Shown here in pieces: positions 47,055 to 55,825 of a stretch of DNA of 64,000 bases. The notes under the pieces are model-generated. The model saw only the letters and a list, made by a program, of their open reading frames with translations. It did no database searches and had not been told where the DNA came from. Source of the DNA: Alcanivorax sp. DG881. GTDB lineage: Bacteria > Pseudomonadota > Gammaproteobacteria > Pseudomonadales > Alcanivoracaceae. A program made the position numbers and the translations under genes. The stretch spans positions 3,401,153 through 3,465,152 of the forward strand of contig NZ_DS989915.1 of NCBI RefSeq assembly GCF_000155615.1, read 5' to 3'. Every line of letters begins with the position of its first letter. Within the stretch, counting starts at the first letter, position 1.

Positions 47055-48761
47055 TTAACCCTTGTACGGATAGTCCAGGCTGCCTTTCATGGCGGCCTTG
47101 TCGTCGTCGCTGAAGTCCGGGAAGGGCAGAGCGTCATCCTGGTTGCGTTGCACCGTGGCTGTGCTGCCTTCGGTGTTGTTGACCCATTGCTGAACCGGTA
47201 CCGCCAGGTGGACGTCGTTATCCTCCAGGATTTGCAGGATGCGCAGGTTCAGGTCTTCAGCCACGGCCAGGAATTCGCTGTAGGCGCTGCTGTCCACATA
47301 ACAGTTCAGCGAGATGCGGTAGCCGTCCCGCAGGATTTCTTCGAAACGCACCCTGGCCGCACGCTCGGTGAGCCGTGGGTGGCTGTAAATCAAGCGCCGC
47401 AGGTCGACCAGTAACTGGCGCAGCTGGTCGGTGCTGGCGCCCAGGCGAATATGCAGGTCGCGGTGGTAGCGACGGAAATCGGACTCGCTGATGTTCTCGA
47501 TACTGGCACTGGCGAGTACCGCGTTGGGAACGTACACCACGGTGCGGTCCGTCTGGCGAATGCGGGTAGAGCGCAGGCCGATTTCCTCGATGACGCCGGC
47601 GGTGGTGCCAACCCGGCAGAAGTCGCCGGGTTGAACGGGTTTGGCAATGTACAGGGTGAAGGCGCCAATCACGTTCTCCAGGGTTTTTTGTGCGGCCAGC
47701 GCCACGGCGATGGAGCCGATGCCCAGCCCGGCCAGCACCGTGGTGATGTCATAGCCGGAGTCGCTGAGCCACAGCAGAAAAATCACCACAGCGGCGATCA
47801 TTTTCAGGATGGTACGAACTGGCCGGATGATCCCGGACCAGTACTTCTGGTTCTGGGCGCTGCTAAGGAACAGGGCAGAGAGTAGCTCGATAATGCCCAG
47901 CGCCAGGAAGAGGGTGGCCAGATAGCCCAGGGCGGACTGGTTCAGGTACACCTGGGCGCGGATGGACAGGCCCAGTTCGGCGACGCCCAGCTGCATCATC
48001 TTGAAGAACAGGTACCAGCGAAACGGCATGGAGAAGAACTGGTGCAGGGTATCGCGGTAGCGGTCCGAGAACGCCAGCAGGCGCAGTGTCAGCCGGCGCA
48101 GCAGGGAAGAGGCCAGCCAGGCGCCGATGATGATCAGTATCAGCCCGGCCACCTGCCAGTTCTGCATATAGAGGATCGTGAAATCCGGCAGATAATCCGC
48201 CAGGCGGGTGATGGTCGGGTTGTAACCGAACAGCTCCCAGAGATGGGGGATTTGCTGCACCGTGGCGTTGGAAATTTTCCAGATACGACGATCGTCATCG
48301 CCGGGTACCCGTTGCAAATAGAGGGTCAGGGTGTCGTCCGGCAGGGTCAGGGTGGCGATCTTGTCCCGGTAGCTGGGCAGGCCGTCATCCCGGTGCCCCT
48401 CCGGGTGGGTGGATAACCGGGTCAGGTCCAGAATGCGCTGCTGTCCCCAGACAATGTTCAGCTGCTCCATCAAGGTGGCGGCGTCCTTGTTGGCCATGTC
48501 TGCGGGCAGGTAACGCATGTCCAGGTAAGCCCCGGCAGCGCCCCAGTTTCCGTCCTGGGCGGCGTTCATGATGGCCAGCATGGTCGATAGGGGGGTATCG
48601 CCGGGTCGAATGCTGTCATCTTGCAGGGAGTCAGCAATCACCGCCTCGGCCTTCTCCCCTGTATCAATGACATCCTTGATGGTCAGCGAGCTATCGTCGG
48701 CGTGGCTCCACTGTGCCAAGAGCAGCAGGCAGGCGATCAGGGGCAGAATTCGGTGCGTCAC
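47055..48761 (-). CDS. MscS-family mechanosensitive ion channel
   Basis: A 568-aa inner-membrane channel with a signal peptide (MTHRILPLIACLLLLAQWSHA) and a periplasmic N-terminal domain of about 180 residues. Transmembrane helices follow, then the MscS core with the pore helix VLAGLGIGSIAVALAAQKTLENVIGAFTLYIAKPVQPGDFCRVG (about residues 340-383), VEEIGLRSTRIR-type linker and a cytoplasmic beta/alpha domain. It should release solutes on hypo-osmotic shock. The start is GTG 48761 with GAGGAATCC upstream; no ATG fits the signal peptide. It is divergent from the lpxO-like gene. Confidence 0.88.
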   Translation of the reverse strand: MTHRILPLIACLLLLAQWSHADDSSLTIKDVIDTGEKAEAVIADSLQDDSIRPGDTPLSTMLAIMNAAQDGNWGAAGAYLDMRYLPADMANKDAATLMEQLNIVWGQQRILDLTRLSTHPEGHRDDGLPSYRDKIATLTLPDDTLTLYLQRVPGDDDRRIWKISNATVQQIPHLWELFGYNPTITRLADYLPDFTILYMQNWQVAGLILIIIGAWLASSLLRRLTLRLLAFSDRYRDTLHQFFSMPFRWYLFFKMMQLGVAELGLSIRAQVYLNQSALGYLATLFLALGIIELLSALFLSSAQNQKYWSGIIRPVRTILKMIAAVVIFLLWLSDSGYDITTVLAGLGIGSIAVALAAQKTLENVIGAFTLYIAKPVQPGDFCRVGTTAGVIEEIGLRSTRIRQTDRTVVYVPNAVLASASIENISESDFRRYHRDLHIRLGASTDQLRQLLVDLRRLIYSHPRLTERAARVRFEEILRDGYRISLNCYVDSSAYSEFLAVAEDLNLRILQILEDNDVHLAVPVQQWVNNTEGSTATVQRNQDDALPFPDFSDDDKAAMKGSLDYPYKG

Positions 48762-49020
48762 AGGGTGGATTCCTCAAGGGTGGCGGCTGTTGTGCAAAGG
48801 CAAGGCTAGAATGTACCGCTAACCGGGGTGTCGGCCAATGATGGCGGCCCCGGCAGGGCCGGAGCGAACAGACCGACGGGCCTGTCAGACAGAGCAATGG
48901 CGGCAATTGGCAGGTATTATCCCGGTTTTACGGGGGATTTTGCTTTAAAATCCCGTCCGTCGATTTTTTGGGCAGCGCGGGTTGCCTCGAACCTGGAATC
49001 AATGAACCAAAGGAAAACAG

Positions 49021-49926
49021 ATGACCGTGATTCTGGCCTGTCTGCTGATTTATGCAGGCTGCATTATTTTTATTCGGATGCGTAACCGGGAACCGTTTGG
49101 CCTGAAGCGCCAGCTGTCGGACTTTTCCACCTTTATGGTGCCGTTCAATATTCCGGCCTATCTGCTGTCCAAGGTGCCAACCACGCCGCGCCTGAGCTTG
49201 TCGCATCTGCCGGAATTACAGTTGATCGAAGACAACTGGGAAACCATTCGCGATGAGGCGGTGGCGCTGTACCACGGTGGCCTGATTACGGCGAAAGAGG
49301 ATCTGCCGGCTAGCAGTTTTTACAAGGACAATCGCTGGACCAGTTTTTATCTGAAGGTGTACGACAACAAGCTGCCTTCGGCCTACGACCTGGCGCCAAA
49401 AACCATGGCGTTGCTGGAGCAGATTCCCACCCTGAATATCGCCCTGTTCGCGGTATTGATGCCGGGCAAGAAGCTGAACCGTCACCACGATCCGTTTGCC
49501 TACACGCTGCGCTACTCCATTGGTCTGAGCACGCCCAATGATGAAAACTGCGGGTTGACGGTAAACGAAGAGGATTACATCTGGCGCGATGGCGACAGCA
49601 TTATCTTCGATGAAACCTATATTCATTCTGCGTGGAACCGCACCGAGACGCCCCGCATCATCCTGATGACCGACGTGGACCGTCCCTTGAAGAGCAAATG
49701 GGTGCAAAAGGGTTACTGGTTCTTCGGCTGGTTTTTCAATCGCCTGTTCATGATCGACAACGTGGACAGCAGCCACACCGGTATTGGTAACAAGCTGGGC
49801 AAGGGCGTGATCGCCTACAAAGGCTTCCTAAAATCGGTGAAGCGGAAGAACAAGCGATTCTATGTGACTGCCAAGTGGGCAGTGGTTTTGGCGGTACTGG
49901 GCAGTGTCAGTTACCAATTGGTGTGA
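49021..49926 (+). CDS. lpxO: Aspartyl/asparaginyl beta-hydroxylase family, LpxO-like lipid A hydroxylase
   Basis: A 301-aa Fe(II)/2-oxoglutarate dioxygenase anchored by an N-terminal helix (MTVILACLLIYAGCIIFIR), with a hydrophobic C-terminus (WAVVLAVLGSVSYQLV). The core is the aspartyl/asparaginyl beta-hydroxylase fold: MPGKKLNRHHDPFAYTLRYSIGL with an iron His, IIFDETYIHSAWNRTETPRIILMTD with the second His and 2OG-binding Arg. LpxO puts a 2-hydroxyl on a lipid A secondary acyl chain. The symbol rests on family resemblance and membrane anchoring. Confidence 0.82.
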   Translation: MTVILACLLIYAGCIIFIRMRNREPFGLKRQLSDFSTFMVPFNIPAYLLSKVPTTPRLSLSHLPELQLIEDNWETIRDEAVALYHGGLITAKEDLPASSFYKDNRWTSFYLKVYDNKLPSAYDLAPKTMALLEQIPTLNIALFAVLMPGKKLNRHHDPFAYTLRYSIGLSTPNDENCGLTVNEEDYIWRDGDSIIFDETYIHSAWNRTETPRIILMTDVDRPLKSKWVQKGYWFFGWFFNRLFMIDNVDSSHTGIGNKLGKGVIAYKGFLKSVKRKNKRFYVTAKWAVVLAVLGSVSYQLV

Positions 49927-50083
49927 ATGTTGTTCATTTTCCGGAGAGCGATAAACGGTAGCAGCGCGGCGAAGATCCGCCGTGCTGTGGTTGGCAGCCA
50001 TTGAATTGCCGTGACAGTATGGGTGTGGGGAGATAATCAGAAAAACACCGGACAAAATAAGAACAGAAACAGGAATAATAACA

Positions 50084-50617
50084 ATGATAAGGACTGTCAT
50101 TGCCCGCAGGAGCACCGTGCTCTTGCCCATCGTGTTGTTGTCGCTTTCCTTCACTGCTTATGCCGACGTGGCTGTGGCGCCCGCTGGCCCCTTCTCCGCC
50201 AGCGGTGAACTGGCCATGAAAAAAGGCCGGATACCCGTGTCCTGTAATACCACCTTCGATGGCCGCGTGGGCGGTGACGGGGCTTTGCGCGTTACGGCTG
50301 TGTCTTTCGGTGGCCTCAATCCTTTGTGTAAAAGCATCAAGGCGTTGGGCCTGCCCTGGCAAGGGCAGGTGGATAGCCCTCGCAAGCTCACGGTGCATGA
50401 TATGCAAGTAACAGTCCGGGTGCCTTTGCTCGGGGGTGTTTGCGGTCCGGGCCCGGTGTCGCTGGTATGGCGCAATGCTGAGGCCTCGGCCAGCTTTGAA
50501 CAGGTTAACCTGGGGCCGGATTGCGCCATGAATGGCACCATGCTGACTACGCCACAGGTGGATATCCGCCATCCGTCGCAAACCGGTGCGGTTACACAAA
50601 GTGCGAGTTCGCCCTGA
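50084..50617 (+). CDS. Secreted protein, possibly PraA/PraB-like
   Basis: A 177-aa exported protein with signal peptide ending SLSFTAYA. The mature form begins PAGPFSASGELAMKKGRIPVSCNTTFDGRV and continues with LNPLCKSIKALGLPWQG and a Cys-containing C-terminal half. This pattern (SASG...L.KG..V.C...F.G, LC..I.A.GLPW) resembles the PraA/PraB proteins of Pseudomonas, secreted factors associated with alkane oxidation and biofilm. If correct, it would fit the CYP153 lifestyle. CAGGAATAATAACA precedes the ATG. The similarity is from memory of the family pattern and needs alignment. Confidence 0.5.
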   Translation: MIRTVIARRSTVLLPIVLLSLSFTAYADVAVAPAGPFSASGELAMKKGRIPVSCNTTFDGRVGGDGALRVTAVSFGGLNPLCKSIKALGLPWQGQVDSPRKLTVHDMQVTVRVPLLGGVCGPGPVSLVWRNAEASASFEQVNLGPDCAMNGTMLTTPQVDIRHPSQTGAVTQSASSP

Positions 50618-50745
50618 AGACGTATCAGCTTTGTTATTCCGGCCTGATCGGCGTTTCCCCTGTGCCCATCGCCCCGTTATTATGGCCAGCTTGATCGGCT
50701 GCCTGATGGGCGGCCTGGGCACACAGAACAGGCAAGGACATAACA

Positions 50746-51420
50746 ATGCAAAATGTGGTGGCGATTCCCGCAAACCCGGCGCTGGTGAACAGCACGGAAG
50801 ATTTCATCCACGCTGTTGAAAACGACCGCAAGGACAGCGCGGAGAAGTTTATCCAGATGGCAGATCATCTGACCGACCGTGTTCTCAGCCTGTTTCTGGT
50901 GGAGCCGGCCAACATGACCGAACTGTCCGGTGGCCAGAAAAAAGTCATCGATTTTGCCGTTTCTACTGCGGGTAAAGCGTCCAGCATGCTGACTCGCCAG
51001 ATCTTCAAGAAAATCACCAACAAGGAATTTGCACCGGTATTGGCGAACGTGAAAGCCATGTACTGGCAGGCCGGTGACGATAACGGTAACCAGGCCCATA
51101 TTTCATTCCCGGTGGATGACGCCTTTGCCGAGACCTTCCGCAAGGCCACCGAGTTGTGTGCGGCGGGCAAAGGCACCGAGGATGTGGCGCTGGTCACCCG
51201 CGCCATGGGCGATGTGGCAGACAAGATTATTGATGAAGTCTTTGTCGCCAACACCAAGGAAGTGAAGGTGGGGTTTGTGACCCAGAAGGCCCTGAATGTG
51301 GGGGTGGATGGCAGCCGCAAAGCGGTGCATGCGGTGAACAACAAGGTGCTCAAAGACCTGAGTGACGCCGAGCTGCAAGGTTATATGGCCCACTATCAGG
51401 GGCTGTTACGCCAGCGTTAA
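50746..51420 (+). CDS. Conserved-looking protein of unknown function (224 aa)
   Basis: A 224-aa soluble, predominantly helical protein with no signal peptide or membrane helix. It begins MQNVVAIPANPALVNSTEDF; features include KFIQMADHLTDRVLSLFLVEPANM, a hydrophobic-aromatic centre MYWQAGDDNGNQAHISFPVD and a helical C-terminus (KLxxALNVGVDGSRKAVHAV-like). I do not recognise the family. CAAGGACATAACA precedes the ATG. It is monocistronic, bounded by a strong terminator at 51437. Confidence 0.6.
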   Translation: MQNVVAIPANPALVNSTEDFIHAVENDRKDSAEKFIQMADHLTDRVLSLFLVEPANMTELSGGQKKVIDFAVSTAGKASSMLTRQIFKKITNKEFAPVLANVKAMYWQAGDDNGNQAHISFPVDDAFAETFRKATELCAAGKGTEDVALVTRAMGDVADKIIDEVFVANTKEVKVGFVTQKALNVGVDGSRKAVHAVNNKVLKDLSDAELQGYMAHYQGLLRQR

Positions 51421-51436
51421 GGGTTGGCGTCAGCAT

Positions 51437-51467
51437 AAAAAACGGGGCCAGTTGGCCCCGTTTTTTT
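51437..51467. terminator. Bidirectional intrinsic terminator
   Basis: CGGGGCCA-GT-TGGCCCCG is a perfect 8-bp stem with A6 before and T7 after it. It serves the unknown 224-aa gene and the convergent rhlE. Confidence 0.9.
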
Positions 51468-51499
51468 GTGCGGCGTCAGGCGCCGTCGCATGTCGCGAT

Positions 51500-52873
51500 T
51501 CAGGCTTTATTGCCATTTGCCGGACGGTTGTTGCGTTGCGGCCGGCGCCGACGCTGCCCGTTCCCGGCAGGTTTTCCGGCGCCCGCATTGCCGCCATTGC
51601 CGCTGGCCTTGTTGCCTTGCTGGGCACGTTGGCCGTTACCGGACGACTGCCCGCCCCGGTGACCACCGGAGGAGGGCTTTTTCGGTTTCTTGGGCCGCGA
51701 GCTTTTCGGAGGCAGGGGCGCGCGGCCAGCAGGAAGCGGTTCGCCGGGCTCAAAGCCCGCCACGATTTTGCGCTCCAGCTGTTGCTGGGTCAGGCGTTCA
51801 ATGTCCTTGAGCTGCTGGAATTCGTCGGCACTGACCAGGGAGATAGCCTGTCCGGTGGCGCCGGCCCGGCCGGTGCGGCCGATACGGTGCACGTAATCCT
51901 CGGGCACATTGGGCAGGTCCACATTGACGACCTGGGGCAGTTGCTCGATATCCAGCCCGCGAGCAGCGATATCGGTGGCGACCAGGGCGCGGACCTTGCC
52001 GTTCTTGAAGTCTGCCAGGGCGCGGGTGCGCGCATTCTGGCTTTTGTTGCCGTGAATGGCGGCGGCTTCAATGCCGTTGGCTTCCAGTTGCTTGGCCAGC
52101 TTGTTGGCGCCGTGCTTGGTGCGGCTGAATACCAGTACCTGGAACCAGCCGTGTTCCTGAATCAGGTGGGTCAGCAGGGCGGGTTTGCGCTTCTTGTCCA
52201 CCGGTGCGATCCACTGGGTGACCAGTTCGGTGGTGGTGTTGCGCGGGCTGATATCCACTTCCACCGGGTCGTTGACCAGCCCCTTGGCCAGCGCACGAAT
52301 TTCCGGCGAAAAGGTCGCAGAGAACATCAGATTCTGCCGTTTGGGAGGCAGTTTCGAGAGGATCTTGCGGATGTCGTGGATAAAGCCCATGTCCAGCATG
52401 CGGTCGGCTTCATCCAGGATCAGCACTTCCAGGTGATCGAACTTCACCGCGTTCTGCTGATACAGGTCCAGCAGGCGTCCTGGTGTGGCCACCAGCACAT
52501 CGCAACCGCCACGCAGGCGCTGCATTTGCGGATTGATCTTCACGCCACCGAATACCACGCTGGACGTCAGTGGCAGGTTCTTGCCGTAAGTGGAGACGCT
52601 TTCCGCCACCTGGGCGGCCAGCTCGCGTGTTGGCGTGAGTACCAGGGCGCGGACCTGATTGTTGCGTGCGGGGGTGCCGGTGCGCAGACGTTCCAGAAGC
52701 GGCAGGGTAAAGCCGGCGGTTTTGCCGGTACCGGTCTGGGCGGCGGCCATCACATCACGGCCGGACAATACGGCGGGAATGGCCTGGGCCTGAATAGGGG
52801 AAGGCGTGTCGTAGCCACGCTCAGCCACGGCCGCTTGCAGGGCATCACACAGCCCGAGATCTGAAAAATGCAT
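51500..52873 (-). CDS. rhlE: DEAD-box RNA helicase, RhlE type
   Basis: A 457-aa ATP-dependent RNA helicase. Motifs in order: Q motif (F..LGL...[14 protein letters not shown]), [10 protein letters not shown], Ia [57 protein letters not shown]. The C-terminal 85 residues are basic and Gly/Asn/Gln-rich ([17 protein letters not shown]), typical of RhlE-type tails that bind RNA nonspecifically. It probably functions in ribosome assembly or mRNA turnover. Confidence 0.92.
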   Translation of the reverse strand: MHFSDLGLCDALQAAVAERGYDTPSPIQAQAIPAVLSGRDVMAAAQTGTGKTAGFTLPLLERLRTGTPARNNQVRALVLTPTRELAAQVAESVSTYGKNLPLTSSVVFGGVKINPQMQRLRGGCDVLVATPGRLLDLYQQNAVKFDHLEVLILDEADRMLDMGFIHDIRKILSKLPPKRQNLMFSATFSPEIRALAKGLVNDPVEVDISPRNTTTELVTQWIAPVDKKRKPALLTHLIQEHGWFQVLVFSRTKHGANKLAKQLEANGIEAAAIHGNKSQNARTRALADFKNGKVRALVATDIAARGLDIEQLPQVVNVDLPNVPEDYVHRIGRTGRAGATGQAISLVSADEFQQLKDIERLTQQQLERKIVAGFEPGEPLPAGRAPLPPKSSRPKKPKKPSSGGHRGGQSSGNGQRAQQGNKASGNGGNAGAGKPAGNGQRRRRPQRNNRPANGNKA

Positions 52874-52963
52874 GAAGTTGGGAGGATCAGCTGGAAAAGG
52901 GCGGCAAGCCTAACTGATCCGGGGCGTGAACACGAGTAATGCTTGGTAAAGCCGACGGCCGGT

Positions 52964-53098
52964 TCAGGCCGCCTGGTAGCTGATATCGTGGCTTTCTATG
53001 GATTCCCATTGGCCGGCGTCGGCGGCATGGCTGTCTTCGAAGATGCCATCAAGCTGCTCGGGGAGCCAGTTCAGATCCAGAGACTCATCCTGTTCCAT
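52964..53098 (-). CDS. Small acidic protein of unknown function (44 aa)
   Basis: A 44-codon gene from ATG 53098 to TGA 52964, with GGGGAAGGAAAA immediately upstream. It encodes MEQDESLDLNWLPEQLDGIF and continues acidic to HDISYQAA, with net negative charge and two Trp residues. It lies 90 bp upstream of rhlE on the same strand and could be a leader gene. No family is recognised; codon use looks normal. Confidence 0.5.
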   Translation of the reverse strand: MEQDESLDLNWLPEQLDGIFEDSHAADAGQWESIESHDISYQAA

Positions 53099-53271
53099 TT
53101 TTCCTTCCCCTCTGTTTATTCTGTGTACTAACGGTAGCGTGATCGGGCGGCGGGCTTCTGTTGTGTCGATGTAAGCTTTTGCTTACATATGCGTCTCAAT
53201 GGTAGCCGGGTTGGGTTGCTGTCAGTGGCCGTGGGCAAAACCCCGTACCCCTCTTAAGCAAGGAGAGCGAT

Positions 53272-53703
53272 ATGCAGGAACTGGACTGGGCGCAGGTGGG
53301 GACCCACCTGATTCAGCTTGGCGCCGCTTTTGTGCTGGCGCTGCCGGTGGCCTGGAACCGGGAGCAGAGGGCGCGAGGTGCTGGCTTGCGTACCTTCCCG
53401 TTGGTCTCCATTGCGGCTTGTGGCTATATGTTGGTGGGAATGCAGGTGTACACCGGTTCCGATGCGGAAGCGCGGGTCATGTACGGGATTATTACCGGCA
53501 TGGGTTTTATCGGCGGTGGGGCGATTCTCAAGGATGGGGCTAATGTGAGCGGTACCGCCACGGCGGCGAGCCTGTGGAATACCGGGGCGATCGGTATTTC
53601 GGTAGCTTACAGTCGTTATGAAATTGCCCTGGTGCTGTCGCTGATCAATTTTTTGATTCTGCAGTTTTCTCGATCATTCAAACGCCAGGAAGAGGAGGGG
53701 TGA
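53272..53703 (+). CDS. MgtC/SapB-family membrane protein
   Basis: A 143-aa inner-membrane protein with four helices. It shows the family segments ALPVAWNREQRARGAGLRTFPLVSIAACGYML, GIITGMGFIGGGAIL and VSGTATAASLWNTGAIGI. In pathogens MgtC supports growth at low Mg2+ by restraining the F-ATPase; this short form lacks the C-terminal soluble domain and its role is uncertain. GGAGAGCGAT precedes the ATG. Confidence 0.85.
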   Translation: MQELDWAQVGTHLIQLGAAFVLALPVAWNREQRARGAGLRTFPLVSIAACGYMLVGMQVYTGSDAEARVMYGIITGMGFIGGGAILKDGANVSGTATAASLWNTGAIGISVAYSRYEIALVLSLINFLILQFSRSFKRQEEEG

Positions 53704-53753
53704 CCCTCCCCGCGTGACGGGAAGGGCCGGGTAACAGGGCTTTCCGTGGCAGG

Positions 53754-55706
53754 TTAGCGGGCCAGCAAGGCCAGTTCTGCGTCCTGCTCCAGGACGACCC
53801 ACCAGCGTTGCCCGTGGTCAGCATCGAAGCCCACCAGTGGTTTCGCGTCGCAGCCTGCGCTGCGCACCGGCGGGGTAGCCAGGAAGCTCTCATCGAAAGG
53901 TTGGTTGATTACGCAACCCGCTGAGGTGACAGCCTGCCAACCGGACTCACTATGCATACCCAGAGTAGTAGTCTCAGTGGCGATGCCGGCGGCGGCATCA
54001 AAGGTGAGGGCGTAGCGATCTGAGACTGCACTGCTCAAATCCCAGTCCTTGCTGGCGCTGGCGGGCAAGGTATGGGCTTGCTTGGCGGTGCCGTCCGGCT
54101 GGCTGCCTGGCAGGCCAGTATCGGCTTCCAGATCCTTGATCGCGCCATAGGCACTGGAATAAGTGCCGGTCTGGTTCTGGGTGCCACTGATGATCAGAAT
54201 GTCGCTAAGGGTGTCTTCCGTGGCAGGTTGCCAGCTCATGGCCACATCTTCTTTCAGGTCCATGGTGGTTTCCGGAATATCCAGCACATTGCTGTCGCCG
54301 CTGTTGGGGATGACCCGGTTTTCCGCGTTCAGGTTCGGGGTCCAGGGCTGGTTGTACTGGAACAAATATTGGTAAGACAGGCGCATCAGATCCGGCACGC
54401 TCTCGGCTCGGCTGAACCCGGGGGTCAGTTCCATGTCCCGGGTGCGGCTTTCCAGGCGGTTAAAGGTGTTGTTGGTGCCGGCCACCATTCGGGCAGTACT
54501 GCCATCGTCTGCGCGGCAGTCATTGCTGATGTACTGGCTGTCCAGATACATGACCGGGCGGGTGCCGTCGGGAATGGAGTTGGGGTAGACCACGCGCTCG
54601 CAGCGGTTGCTGGTACGTGAAAAACGGTCCAGCAATTGCCAGTTCGGATCAGCCAGTTCTTTCACGCCGTCTTCGTTGCTATTGATAGTGTGCTCGGCAA
54701 ACCATGACTCGTAATCCACTCGCGGGCCCTGGAAGGTCAGTACTGAGGCATTCACATCGTAGGCGGTGGAGCCGTTGCTCTTGGTGTTCATTTTTTGCTG
54801 CACGATGCGCTGCACCAGCTCGCGTTCCCCGTAACGGAATTCGTAGCCTTTGTAGGACGCGTTGCCGGAAACGATCTGGGTGTACTGCGGCAGCCGGTAG
54901 TTGCCTTCCTCTTCGGTCCAGGAGGCGGGATCCACATAAATCGGGGCGGTGATAACAGAGCGCTGATACATGTGCTCGTGGCCCTGTACCCAGATCACGT
55001 CATTGCGGGCGAAAAAGGCGCGAATATCATCCCACTGGTTCATCAGCAGATTGTCGCCGGTCACGCCTTCCACGATCATTTCGCGGGTTTCCCCGTATTT
55101 GGCGCCGATCAGGCCGTCGTGGCTGGCGATCACGATATGGTCTACCTCATCGCGATGGGTATTGACCGCCTGCTTGATCCACTGAAAAGCGATTGGCAGG
55201 TTGTAGTACTTGAGCAGAACAATCATCACGTTGTCGCGGATCACGTAATAATTCAGGTACTGCGCGCCGGCCATATGGACGGCGTCATCGGGAATGTAGT
55301 GCTTCATGTTTTCAACCCACTCCACGGAGTAGGCATAGCTGTCTTCGTGGTTGCCCATCAATGGCAGAAATTCGATGCCGGCATCGCGGTAACCTTCGGC
55401 AATGGAGGTCCACTGTTCAAATTCGCCGGTGGTGCCGTGGTCGGTCAGGTCGCCCACGGGGATGACGATGTTGGCGCCCAACGCCTGTTCTTTATCCAGC
55501 ACGGCTTTCATCGGGTGCATGGCCACGTTGTCGCCGCCGCCCTGGGTATCGGGCAACAAGCCGATGCGCAGGGTGGTTGTGGTGGCGGGGGTGCTGCCTT
55601 TATCAGTTGTGTCGGTGTCGTCGGACGAGGACGACGAATCGCCCCCGCAGCCGGTAAGCGCAAGTGCGGTAAGCAGAGCCGCAAGGTTGTAATTGAGCCG
55701 TTTCAC
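53754..55706 (-). CDS. Calcineurin-like metallophosphoesterase lipoprotein
   Basis: A 650-aa exported lipoprotein: MKRLNYNLAALLTALALTGC gives the lipobox (Cys20), followed by a Ser/Asp/Thr linker. The phosphoesterase domain (about residues 45-300) has the metal motifs LLPDTQGG, PVGDLTDHG, LMGNHEDS, IVIASHDG and WVQGHEHMYQ, all intact. The remaining 350 residues are beta-rich without a recognised domain. It should be periplasmic or surface-exposed; substrate could be a phosphomonoester or nucleotide. No phosphate-regulated partners are visible. The minus-strand start has AATCCATTGTG upstream. Confidence 0.82.
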   Translation of the reverse strand: MKRLNYNLAALLTALALTGCGGDSSSSSDDTDTTDKGSTPATTTTLRIGLLPDTQGGGDNVAMHPMKAVLDKEQALGANIVIPVGDLTDHGTTGEFEQWTSIAEGYRDAGIEFLPLMGNHEDSYAYSVEWVENMKHYIPDDAVHMAGAQYLNYYVIRDNVMIVLLKYYNLPIAFQWIKQAVNTHRDEVDHIVIASHDGLIGAKYGETREMIVEGVTGDNLLMNQWDDIRAFFARNDVIWVQGHEHMYQRSVITAPIYVDPASWTEEEGNYRLPQYTQIVSGNASYKGYEFRYGERELVQRIVQQKMNTKSNGSTAYDVNASVLTFQGPRVDYESWFAEHTINSNEDGVKELADPNWQLLDRFSRTSNRCERVVYPNSIPDGTRPVMYLDSQYISNDCRADDGSTARMVAGTNNTFNRLESRTRDMELTPGFSRAESVPDLMRLSYQYLFQYNQPWTPNLNAENRVIPNSGDSNVLDIPETTMDLKEDVAMSWQPATEDTLSDILIISGTQNQTGTYSSAYGAIKDLEADTGLPGSQPDGTAKQAHTLPASASKDWDLSSAVSDRYALTFDAAAGIATETTTLGMHSESGWQAVTSAGCVINQPFDESFLATPPVRSAGCDAKPLVGFDADHGQRWWVVLEQDAELALLAR

Positions 55707-55825
55707 AATGGATTCCCCAGTCAGATAAGAGTCGGTCGGGGGATTGTGGAGAGGGCGTGTGTGGGAGGATTGACGATCCAGTGAATTTTATTTGAACGTC
55801 CGTGCTGAATCTGGCTCAGTGCGGA

